This document shows positions 22,301 to 29,498 of a DNA stretch of 64,000 nucleotides, piece after piece. A program made the translations under genes and the position numbers. Location: the NCBI RefSeq assembly GCF_020740795.1, contig NC_067282.1, positions 133,481,132 through 133,545,131 on the forward strand. Direction: 5' to 3'. The first letter of the stretch is position 1, and each line of letters begins with the position of its first letter. Source of the DNA: Apus apus (lineage: Eukaryota; Chordata; Aves; Apodiformes; Apodidae). The notes beneath the pieces are model-generated. The model was not told where the DNA came from and ran no database searches. It saw only the letters and a list, made by a program, of their open reading frames with translations.

Positions 22301-25300
22301 ATGCAATGTGAAGAGTCTATTTGTGTACTTCATAGTCACTCATTCTAGGTGGGCCACTTGTCACGAAGACAAACAAGGCTGCTTCCAAAGCCTACGTTAA
22401 CCAGAGGTCGAGGTTTGATATCACAGAGTACTGTTCTTAGAAATTACTGCCAGGGCAGTGATTCTTTCTCTGCCTCAGCAACACCACTGCTTGGTAGTGG
22501 GTTAGCAAATGCTCATGCTCTCTAGGATATTCTTTTTTTGGTCTGAAGATGAAAAAAGCTAAAAAAAAAATCATGTTGTCATGAAGTATTGACCTGCAAT
22601 AGCAATGTGGTTTTACCCTTTATTAGCAGGGGAAGCATCCTGGGGGGAAAGAAGGGCAATCCCATGAAGCTTTCATGCTAAAGAGAACTGGCTTTGTTGC
22701 TTGGAGGCCGTCACATGATAAAATAATTGAAGTACCTTTCTTACAGGATTAGGCCTTGTATTGTGTTGCTGACCCTCTGTTTTACGCAGAAAGGTTACGG
22801 TTCCTCAGTAAAAGATGCAAGACAGCAAAAGCACATTCATAGTCTAGATAAGAACTGTTTATGTATAGATAAAAGATGTAGTAGTGAAATGTAGCGACGT
22901 AAATTTTATGTTGTAGGTGGTGAGCAACTGGAGCTGTGGTGTCACAGAGCACGGAGATAATAAATACTCAAATTGGTTTATGTGTTGTGTTGTAAAAGAA
23001 GCTTTGGAAAGTACCCTTGTACTAAGACATGGGAAATGTCATTCAACCTTGTAAAAGCTTTTAAATAAATTCAAATAAATAATTATTCCTTGTGCAGCTG
23101 ACTTCATTCTCAGTCCTTAGAAGACCTTACTGTGATAGGCCTCTTTGTCAGTAAGTGCTTTGTGAACAAACTGGTCATGGTCTCCAGAAAAACACTATTT
23201 ATATGCAGCTGTGAAATATAAGTCCTATTTTCTCTCCTCTCTAAACTCAGCCTTCTAAAATGTGGAGCTTTTGCTTGATAGGTTAAGATGTTGATTTCAT
23301 ATTACCTTCTAGGCTGACCACAGCATTCCTGCTGAAAAAGTAACTTTTGATAGGTGGGGTAATTGGGCATTTCACTCTAAGCCATCTCCAGTCTCCACTT
23401 GGCTTAGGCAGTGGTAAAATGGAAAGTATTACCAAGTGACATCAGTCTGCCAGCATTAAGCATTTTCAGTCAAGTTTGTAGAAGAGAAATGTTTGGGAGA
23501 TTAAAGACACAGATTATTTTGGAGAAAAAATGGAAAGCCTACGCATGACATGAGCAAGCAGAAGACCTTGAATCATGTTTTAATTATGTTTTGCCTTTTC
23601 TTTGGGAAGAGTGCACATTCATTGGTGTACTTTCAAATACCAAAAGTGTGGATAAGCACACTGTATCCTTTAGGAAAGGAGGAGATGTATTTGCATAAGC
23701 AGATATTTAGTGTAACCTTCCTCTTAGAATCGTAATTGTTTTCTTATGTTTAGAAGTGTAGCCTTTTTTTCTTAAATCTATACTTAAGTGCAACTTCCCA
23801 AGTTTTAACTTTGAGAAGTTAAGGAGTTATGATGTCGAGAGGTTATATGCATTTTGTTTGTTTCATCTTTAATAGGTGAAGCTCCCTTATATGTCTGGTT
23901 ACAAATGTTATCTAACATCTTTTGTTCTTAATCAGCTTTATTTATAAAACTAATTTTATGTGGAATAATCAGTCAGGTTTTCTTCTTGAAATTACTTTTT
24001 CGTTGACATGGAAAGTTACAAGTGTCAGTTCTTACTTGGAGATTATAAACATTTAATTGATTCTTTTGCTTTTAGCATTGTTCCTGAAGGGTTGAGGTGT
24101 CTTTGCAAATAGGAGTGACATACTGATTTATATGTTGAGTGTCCTAAATATTCACGTAGTCACAATCTAAAGCATTAAATTAACCTTCATACGTGTAGTT
24201 TGGGGACCTTCCTGAAAGTATATCTGCTGTAATTAGGCTTCTGCATGTCACAATTTAACTGAAGCCTCATGTCTTCTTTTGCTTTGGTTTATATTTTATA
24301 GGCAGTGGTGATCAGTAATACAACGTATGAATACAACAAAATAAAGCAGCTGTTTCTTCAGACTATGAGAAGCTACAATGTCCTTAAAATACAGAGGATT
24401 CAGAATCCATCCCTCTGGAAAGTGTTTCAGTGGTTAGTACTTGTTTTCTCATCCTTAAGGGGAGGGAGTCTCCCAGAGCTGGTCTCCTGTACCTTCTTCT
24501 TAGGAAAGGAAAGATGTTACCAGTCATGTTAAAAGCACAGGTGATATTTCCATCTTAGGGGCAGTTTCAGGAGTGAGATAAAGTGTCTAAGGCCTTCAGA
24601 GAATGCCATGCTTCTGGGGATAGAGGTTCCCTTTTAGAAGACTCTTTGGAAGATGAGGGGAGGGGTAAGGATGGAAAGACACAACGGACACAAAATTGGG
24701 ATGAGGATACCCACAGTGATGTGGAATAGCATATTGCCTCAGGGATTGAACAGTAACTGCCTGCTGCACTCACCTTCTGTCTGTTTAAGGTTTCTTCAAG
24801 AGTTTGAATACCCTTGTGCAATGAAATAAGGATTCACTGAGAAAGAATCCTTGTGTTTTAGCTTAATGATCTCTGAGTTCCAGAGATCCTTTCTGGTTTC
24901 CAACATCTGCATCCATGATACTGAACTTCATGTACTTATGCCAAGCAAGGTACCAACAGATTTGAACTGGTGCTAGTGACAATAAAAAAAACATGTTCAA
25001 GTTATTTTGGTAGCAGATTAAACTGTTGCATAGAACTGCTGTCTAGTTTAAAAACAAAAGCACAGGTACTTAGCAGAAGTATTCAAGGACTGTATGGAAT
25101 CCTGGCAGAGAGGAAAAATACTGCTCTGTTAAGTATTTTCACCTGTGAAGTGACTGAACACAGGAGTTTATCAGCTAATAATTTCATAAAACCTTTTCAT
25201 CTAACAAAACTTGAGACACTTCCAAGCATGTAATAGTGCATACTTTTTCTTGTTACTCTCCTCCAATGAGATAATGAAGCTAAGCAGGCAGAGTTTAGTA

Positions 25301-27284
25301 CTGCCAAGTTCTCAGTGAGCAAATATAATTCCATTGCTCTTAACTTTTCATTTACACAGTTTACAAGTTGGAAGGATTCTCCCCTCTTCTTGGCTCTGTT
25401 GTTTACTTTGTAGATGGTCCATTCCTGAAGAATATTACTGTTCTGTCTGCTTCAACAGTTTCTGAAAACCTGTGAGATGTCTGGATGCTGTGAAAAAAAG
25501 TGATGGGAGACACTAGTAGAGCCTTCCATCAATTCCTCTTTTGATACTGGTCATAGCACAGTCAGACTCTGGCCTAAAAGTAAGGTTTTCAGTGGTGAAA
25601 GAGGGCTCAGTTTCTGTCCTGGCTCTGTCTCCTCAGCTGCACTGATCTCCCTGAGGGGCAGGAGCTCAGGGTATGTGGCAGCTTGAGTTCACTAGCAGAA
25701 TGAAGAACAAGCTGCCTCTAGCTCCTACCCACTGCTGGAGCATGGAGGGTCTCCACTTAGCACAGCCTCCACTCCCCAGGGAGTCTGGGGGTGGGAAGGG
25801 ACAGAAGACACAAAAGCCAAGCTAGTAGGACCCAACAGAGGAGCAGAAGGTTGGTACAGTGAAGATGGTAATTCTGTCAATGCTTACTTAAATTAACTGA
25901 AGAAAGCCAGAATTATCTAGAATTGCTGGGCAGTGGTATCAGTATATTGCTCATCTTGTAATTGTTCATTGTACTGCTAGCCTGTCTCATCTTCCAAGCT
26001 AAGGGAGGAGAAGGCAGGCTGGAAATCTCATCCAGCTGACATTTACCTGTAGGTTATATATGTTCCTTCCATGGCTCACACTCTCCTCTCCTGCATTTTT
26101 CTGTTAGGCAAAAGGAGCAGATGAAAAGGCAAAATGGAGGGAAGGAAGTAACTGAAAGGCTCCTGTTCTTTGGAACCAACATTTCCTTCATAGAAACCAT
26201 CTGCATTCACAACTTTGACTGGAGAATTTGTGGAAGCAATGGAGCTAATTACGGAACTGGTAGGTAGGAAGTGACTCTCTCTGCTAGCTGTCTGCTTGCT
26301 GTAGTATCAGAGAAGTCTTAAGTTTTGAATTCTGTAACTATAGGGTGAAAAAAGAAGTAAGAATTGGTATTATGGTCTTCCTCTGTCTGGAGAAGACAAA
26401 GATTTGCGTTGTGTGGGGGTACATCTTTTCACCAGGTGTTAATGTAGGAATTTGAAAAATCCTCTGTTGCTGTAGGTGAGATCTTTAGAAGGCTCCAGGT
26501 CATAACTTGAACTTGCTAGAGAAATGGCCACTAGTCTTCATGGCAAGGAGCAAGAAGGGTGTGCATTCCTTCTGTACAAATGTGGAAGGTCCTCAGGTTT
26601 TCTTGCCTATCCCTCTCATCATAACACACATACCTCTAGTGGTTTTGTAAGTTTTGGTCTTTTAAAAATTATTCCTAAAATAGCAAATTCTGAATGGAAA
26701 TTATGTGGTGCAGCCCTTTCTCTTGTAAAAAATGTCCTTGGTATTATGTAAACTGAGTAAAAGCAGACCTGAAAGTTGGGTCAAAACCTCCTGAGGAACG
26801 AGGGGCTGCTCAGTGCTTCTCTGTGCCACTTTAGGTCTGTCAGTGTACTGCTGTCACTTGGTACCAATTCCTCATAACCATGTTTTCCTATCATTTTCTA
26901 GGAAGTTACTTTGCTAGAGATGCTTCCTACTCCCATGCATACTGCCAGCCTGCAGGGAAAACAAACACCATGTTCGTGGCTCGTGTGTTGGTTGGAGAGT
27001 ATGTTAAAGGCAACACAGCCTATGTTCGCCCCCCAATGAAGTCTGGTGACAAGCATCAGTTTTATGACAGCTGTGTGGACAATGAGTTTAGTCCCTCCGT
27101 TTTTGTTGTCTTTGAAAAAAATCAGATTTACCCAGAGTATACAATAGAGTATAATAAGGAGGAGAAGAAGGAGGAGAAGAAGGAGGAGAAGAAGGAGGAA
27201 AAGAAGGAGGAGAAGAAGGAGGAGAAGAAGGAGGAGAAGAAGAAGGAGGAGAAGAAGGAGGAAAAGAAATGTATTGTGTCTTAG
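4127..27284 (+). CDS. ZC3HAV1: CCCH zinc-finger / WWE / PARP protein, ZC3HAV1 (ZAP)-like, 5' partial
   Basis: Twelve exons with GT/AG borders and matching phases: 4127-4379, 4495-4602, 4974-5045, 11619-11720, 14608-14731, 15926-16091, 18443-18563, 19117-19213, 19657-19735, 24302-24432, 26108-26259, 26902-27284. They sum to 1,788 bases, 595 codons plus stop. Domain order: CCCH fingers (residues 1-45 of the visible part), fifth CCCH finger and two WWE domains (about 165-345), PARP domain (375-553), KEEK repeat (554-591), CIVS. ZAP binds CpG-rich viral RNA through its fingers and ADP-ribose through WWE2; PARP12 is its active mono-ADP-ribosylating relative. The finger pair, the lost catalytic His and the C-terminal CaaX box point to ZAP. 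The short linker between fingers and WWE and much of the PARP wording resemble PARP12. An orthologue of ZC3HAV1 or a separate paralogue are both possible. Confidence 0.75.
4495..5045 (+). CDS. ZC3HAV1: ZAP-like gene, two short linker exons
   Basis: Exon 4495-4602 (acceptor TTTCAG, donor GTTAATA) and exon 4974-5045 (acceptor ATGCAG, donor GTATGG) are both phase 1 to phase 1, so each adds whole codons: 36 and 24. The sequence is low-complexity (Ser, Pro, Gln, Gly) with no domain, as expected for the linker between the finger module and the central WWE domain. In human ZAP this linker is several hundred residues and is encoded mainly by one large exon; here no such exon is visible, more like PARP12. 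The second exon is the less certain one because it lacks conserved residues. Confidence 0.6.
5243..5690 (+). mobile_element. ERVL-type LTR, old, 3' end lost
   Basis: Begins TGTTGTGGGTCAACCCTGG and has the usual avian ERVL LTR order: GTGGGCAGCTAGGCACCACAC, a purine-rich AGAAAACCTGGAGGTCAAGAT segment, the TATGGTATGGAATATTTCTTTGG word, CCTCCCAACC, and GTGTTATCAGCATTG. The usual LTR 3' terminus is missing or unrecognisable just before the class II retrovirus that starts at 5,718. Same strand as the host gene. Confidence 0.65.
5718..6217 (+). repeat. 5' LTR of the class II retrovirus
   Basis: 500 bases from TGTGGAGGAATTTT to TTGCAACA, flanked on the left by the TAGCAG target duplication and on the right, two bases later, by the primer site. 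It contains several AATAAA words (for example in CTAACAATAAACTGG) near the 3' third, where an R region polyadenylation signal is expected. The 3' part, from about TTCTTCTTTAAAGCC onward, is repeated at 10,575-10,949. Confidence 0.9.
6220..6237 (+). promoter_or_regulatory. Retroviral primer-binding site, Lys-tRNA type
   Basis: TGGCGCCTGAACAGGGAC starts two bases after the LTR terminal CA. It differs at one position from the standard tRNA-Lys3 primer site, so a lysine tRNA primer is the best assignment. Confidence 0.85.
6241..6297 (+). repeat. 19-base tandem repeat, three copies, in the retroviral leader
   Basis: TGGATTTTACTGTTACCCT is present twice in full and a third time with the last bases changed, directly after the primer site. 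The period is exactly 19 bases, so it shifts reading frame with each copy. It probably arose by slippage. Confidence 0.85.
6368..7312 (+). pseudogene. gag: Retroviral gag, N-terminal (matrix) part
   Basis: An open frame that runs from upstream of 6,278; the first in-frame ATG is at 6,368. Residues of this frame include an alpha-helical matrix-like stretch and an acidic C-terminal segment. The frame ends in TAA at 7,312, whereas homologous-looking gag sequence continues in the next frame past this point, so a small indel near 7,270-7,312 has split gag. Normal gag would be one frame through capsid and nucleocapsid. The assignment rests on position after the primer site and continuity with the capsid downstream. 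Confidence 0.75.
7357..8499 (+). pseudogene. gag: Retroviral gag, capsid and nucleocapsid part
   Basis: The second gag frame. It has a capsid with the major homology region (QGVTEPYTHFIDRL, near 7,911-7,952) and two CCHC zinc knuckles in the nucleocapsid, both with C-X2-C-X4-H-X4-C spacing (near 8,254 and 8,311). It overlaps the protease frame by about 150 bases, with a slippery heptamer in the overlap. The start is not a true start codon; the segment is cut off from the matrix part by a frameshift. Confidence 0.85.
8361..8367 (+). promoter_or_regulatory. -1 ribosomal frameshift heptamer GGGAAAC
   Basis: G GGA AAC lies in the gag reading register required for a -1 slip (codon boundaries at 8,362), and the protease frame is open at this point in the -1 phase. 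GGGAAAC is used by known betaretroviruses. A GC-rich stretch, GGAGCGCGCAGGGGGCCCGC, follows a few bases later and could supply the stimulatory structure. Confidence 0.75.
8367..9950 (+). pseudogene. pro-pol: Retroviral dUTPase, protease and reverse transcriptase in one frame
   Basis: The frame is open from 8,349. Order: dUTPase (motifs GRSSTGKQG and GVIDADYTG, residues about 70-110), aspartic protease with active site DTGAD (near 8,920) and flap-side GHDLLGQ, then reverse transcriptase with LHDLRKVNAQ and the catalytic YMDD at about 9,728-9,739. A dUTPase in front of protease marks class II (betaretrovirus-like) elements. Protease runs into RT without the usual second frameshift, and the glycine-rich tail of betaretroviral protease is not evident. 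The frame ends at an in-frame TGA (9,948-9,950) inside RT, after the palm, so pol is interrupted. Confidence 0.85.
9951..10590 (+). pseudogene. pol: RT connection and start of RNase H, broken
   Basis: Pol-like sequence continues after the TGA but shifts frame more than once. Near 10,550-10,580 the RNase H opening is readable (DGLTVFTDAGSS, containing the first catalytic Asp). Right after this the sequence becomes LTR, so the rest of RNase H, integrase and env are gone. The join falls in the shared word TTCTTCTTTAAAGCC. Confidence 0.75.
10575..10949 (+). repeat. 3' LTR remnant of the class II retrovirus
   Basis: About 375 bases matching 5,843-6,217 of the 5' LTR with only a handful of substitutions (for example GCTGCATGAACAG against GCTGTGTGGATAG) and one single-base indel. 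It ends in TTGCAACA followed by the TAGCAG target duplication. The first roughly 125 bases of the LTR are missing. Confidence 0.9.
10956..11618. other. Intron, no feature recognised
   Basis: Sequence between the retrovirus and the next exon of the ZAP-like gene. No domain-bearing ORF or known repeat was recognised. The end is a pyrimidine tract, TTCTTTTCCTGTAG, the acceptor of the 11,619 exon. Confidence 0.45.
11619..14731 (+). CDS. ZC3HAV1: ZAP-like gene, exons for CCCH finger 5 and WWE1
   Basis: Exon 11619-11720 (phase 1 to 1) encodes an acidic lead-in and EEICVYNIWKYCKNN-type sequence; exon 14608-14731 (phase 1 to 2) continues DKCRFIHYHLPYRWQV and WNDLAMMEEIEKAYCDP. Together they form a C-X7-C-X5-C-X3-H finger split by an intron, followed by the first WWE domain. 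The human ZAP and PARP12 central domains have the same finger-WWE1 arrangement. The intron between these exons holds an ERVL-type LTR that begins only 26 bases after the first exon's donor. Confidence 0.85.
11747..12346 (+). mobile_element. Solo ERVL-type LTR, about 600 bases
   Basis: From TGTTGTGTTTTAACCCCAGC to ATCACA. It carries the avian ERVL LTR series: CTGGTGGGATTGGGGGAG, TTGTGAGTTGAGATAAAGA, CATATGGTCTGGAATATCCC, CTCCCAACTCCTTGAG, and GGAGAAAATTAACTC near the end. It is over 95 percent identical by eye to 17,633-18,225. No target duplication could be made out. Confidence 0.8.
12347..14607. other. Intron, no feature recognised
   Basis: AT-rich intron with short purine and A-rich tracts. 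Some GGGTCCCCCCTGGGGG-type palindromic sequence at about 14,118-14,135 may come from an old repeat. No exon fits the flanking phase. Confidence 0.45.
15926..19213 (+). CDS. ZC3HAV1: ZAP-like gene, exons for the WWE2 region
   Basis: Exons 15926-16091 (phase 2 to 0), 18443-18563 (0 to 1) and 19117-19213 (1 to 2). The first contains LLRRLSTVSSVTKPT and TTKWIWYWRNDQGQWIEYG, the WWE2 entry with its tryptophans; the second PFKAGLFNYQLNFK; the third MIQTNTSFKTQ and RRRPKFVS. In human ZAP the corresponding WWE2 pocket binds ADP-ribose. The 18443 acceptor, CCATCCAAAG, is weak but follows a long T tract. Confidence 0.85.
16092..17632. other. Intron, no recognised feature
   Basis: Holds a 99-codon open frame on the plus strand (16,642-16,941) with no recognisable domain and no matching splice phase. 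Nothing else could be identified before the LTR at 17,633. Confidence 0.4.
17633..18225 (+). mobile_element. Second solo ERVL-type LTR of the same subfamily
   Basis: Near-identical to 11,747-12,346 through the central 500 bases, but the outer ends differ (TGTGTCCATCACACCC at the start, CATCCAAAATCAGTGTA at the end). It therefore looks like an independent insertion of one subfamily and not a copy of the whole intron. Same orientation as the host gene. Confidence 0.8.
19657..27284 (+). CDS. ZC3HAV1: ZAP-like gene, exons for the PARP domain and C-terminal tail
   Basis: Exons 19657-19735, 24302-24432, 26108-26259 and 26902-27284. The PARP fold is clear: LFLQTMRSYNVLKIQRIQNP, NGGKEVTERLLFFGTN, NFDWRICGSNGANYGTGSYF, MFVARVLVGEYVKGNTAYV and FYDSCVDNEFSPSVFVVFEK. 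The His of the H-Y-[E/I] triad is Phe (LFFGT instead of HGT); the Tyr in GSYFARDA is kept; the third position is not Glu. As in ZAP, ADP-ribosyl transfer is probably lost. The last exon adds a 38-residue Lys/Glu repeat and ends CIVS, a prenylation-type box; human ZAP-L ends CVIS. Confidence 0.9.
19751..19839 (+). mobile_element. CR1 3' terminal fragment, plus strand
   Basis: About 90 bases with the CR1 3' signature: TTGGTCTAGATGATCTTTCG, AGGTCCCTTCCAAGCC, then ATTCTGTGATTCTGTG, the 8-base tail repeat. It begins about 15 bases after the donor of the 19,735 exon. Confidence 0.8.
19840..24301. other. Large intron, no feature recognised
   Basis: AT-rich intron of about 4.5 kb upstream of the first large PARP exon. 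Short ORFs on both strands carry no domains, and no clear repeat was recognised. Confidence 0.45.
24433..26107. other. Intron, no feature recognised
   Basis: Intron between two PARP-domain exons. Phases at both ends match (phase 2). No repeat or ORF of note. Confidence 0.45.
27156..27269 (+). repeat. In-frame AAG/GAG microsatellite coding (KEEK)n
   Basis: 114 bases, 38 codons, built on the 12-base unit AAGGAGGAGAAG with occasional AAA or an extra AAG. Every codon is Lys or Glu. It sits between the last conserved PARP residues (YPEYTIEYN) and the terminal CIVS. All units are multiples of three, so the frame into the CaaX box is preserved. Confidence 0.95.
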
Positions 27285-29326
27285 AGAGATCACAGCTGTT
27301 TATCTTTTCTGTTTTGCAGGTGTTCTCACACCTGGCAACCTCTTTTTTTCAAATACAGTCCTTTGGAATGTTAATCCAAAGACTTTCTGTATCGAGGAGG
27401 GCTGGCAAGTCAGATGTTGCATTTGTTGAGACTAATTGCCTTGTTTTCTCCTCTTCCTCTCGTAGGTGTAGCATAGACTTTTGCATACCCACAGCAGAAA
27501 AATCAGTCATGGGATGGGAAAGCATGTTGCAACTTTGGGTAATTGTAAATTGTGATTGTAATTGCATTTTCTTAGAAACAGAGAGGACTTCTCTTTACAA
27601 ACAATTCAGTTAAGAGGAAAATTAACAGTCCAGTAGTTTTTAGGCAAACTCTACTATTTTTATTAGTCAAAGATTCTTTTCAGTACAGAATATGGCTGTT
27701 CTTGATCCTCTTGTCTATCACAATTTTAAACAAGTCACTGTACGTAAGAATGACTTGACAGTTTCTCAAGTGCTGTTTATTAGTGCTGATACTAGCTTCA
27801 AGTTTAAAGTGGTAAAACAAAACCAGTTCACAAAGCTTATTTTAAATCCACGTTGTAAGTTGTCAAGCGGAAAAGTTTCCGCTTTATGATGGCAGTTGCT
27901 GTTCAGATCAGAAAATTGCTGGAGTTGGATCAAATTCTTTTTGCACATCTGCAGTAGCTTGCTTTGAGACCTATACAGAAACAGAGCACAAGTGAAATTG
28001 TGCAGATCACAACCTATGAATAAGCAGGTACTAAAACTCGGTGGTTTGGCTACAACTGATGCCACAGGTACATAAAGGCTGTGTCACAGCCAACCAGGCT
28101 TTCAGCTGAACGTGGCCACTGATTTTTCTCAATATGAACGTTTGTTTAGCAAATGCTATAGGGCAGGAGAAACATCTTGAGAAGCACTGCTATTTTCTGT
28201 CCTATTTGCATACATTAATTTTCGCTGTTCCAGAAATATGCCATGCCTGGAAGGGACCAGTTAGGCTCTCTCAAGGCCAGTGGTAGAACTGCTGTCCTAA
28301 GACACTTCATTTACGTGTTTTGTTGCCACTGTTGTGTTGGGCAACTCGCTGGGAACTCGCTGACAGGTGTAGTTTGTGTTTCGGGGTGTTTGTGGGTGAT
28401 CCTGGATACTGCTTCCCTGGACTGTCAGTGATGTACGACCCTAGTAACAGGGGTTAAGCCTTTTATTATTACTTGCTTTTTATTGTCTTAAAAATATAGA
28501 AACTGTAGTGAGTTTTAATAAGGAATTTGTAAGTTAACCGAACTGAAGACCCTCTGTACAATGATGTCTTACTCAGGCAGTCTAGCTGTTAAGAGGGAAA
28601 CTTGCTGAGGACAGAGCAGAAGTGATTTCTCCTTTCAGACAAGCTTTACAGCAACACCAGTAGCCTCCCAGTTATTTGCATCTTTGTTACAAACCTGTCA
28701 ATCTCATGTACTACTCAAAGTTTGCAAGTTACCCAAAGCACAAGAAAATATTTAAAACTACGAAATCTGATTAAAATTACTGTCTTAGAACTAAATGAAA
28801 CATCAGCAATGCATTAAAAGTGGAAGATTTTACTACTTCTAAAAGTCTCTCTCACTTTTGTTTGCCTGTGGAGTTCCTGAATCCTTGAATTTTGCCATAT
28901 ATTTGCAAATAAAATGTTTAGATTTCCTTTTTTGCTTGCTAGTGTGCGGTTTTGTCTCCATGGAAGAACTTGTGGCAGAATCAGCAGACACAGTGAGCTA
29001 AGCACTTCAGGCATGTCTTCATCTGTTTCTGGGCCAGGGAACTGCATGGATGTAGTTGTGCATTTTAGTGTGGGTGCTTAGCTAACTATGAAGGATGGAA
29101 CACAGTCTGATTCATGGAGAATGTTTCTGTAAATGAACTTCCTCAGATACCCTTCAGTGCTGTGCTAGTTTGGTTGGATTCCATGTATTTAAACAGCTGC
29201 TCTGAGCAGCTGTTCAAGTCCTAAAACAAATGGGAAAAGAGCAAGGTGAAGAGCAGACCTACTGGTTTTAATATGCAGTAGTCAGGTACTGACTTATTCT
29301 AAGGTTGTACTTTTTTTGTTATCTAG
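27285..29326. other. Probable 3' UTR of the ZAP-like gene and flanking DNA
   Basis: Follows the TAG stop. AT-rich with no recognisable coding. One AATAAA at 28,908-28,913, followed by a T/G-rich stretch, is a reasonable polyadenylation signal, about 1.6 kb after the stop; which signal is really used cannot be told. Confidence 0.4.
28908..28913 (+). terminator. Candidate polyadenylation signal of the ZAP-like gene
   Basis: AATAAA in GCAAATAAAATGTTTAG. Position and downstream GT content are suitable, but other weak variants exist nearby (ATTAAA near 28,771). Confidence 0.3.
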
Positions 29327-29498
29327 AGAAGTGACTTACAAAGAATCTGAGCTAAGCACCTGTGAGGCACCCGGCTGCATTTCCCCCGCCCCTGTAAGCT
29401 GTAAGACAGGCAAGTATATGGAGAATGCCAGTGAGATGGTGACACTTGAAATCAGTCCAAATCACAAAAATGTAGAGGAAGGACAAGGGAAAATACAG
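29327..29498 (+). other. Exon-like segment of an unknown gene
   Basis: Acceptor TTTTTTTGTTATCTAG and donor ACAG|GTACTC enclose 172 bases open in one frame (one base plus 57 codons, ending in phase 0). I do not recognise the encoded Ser/Glu/Cys-containing sequence. A 54-base segment at 31,301-31,354 with good splice sites (CTACTACAG, GAG|GTAAGC) joins it in phase 0. A third segment at 29,783-29,889 is also open but does not join to the 31,301 segment in frame. It could be a small unrecognised gene, a decayed gene or chance. Confidence 0.25.

Noticed and set aside
26898-27293. Minus-strand ORF with a long leucine run
   Set aside because: The complement of the KEEK repeat in the last exon of the ZAP-like gene.
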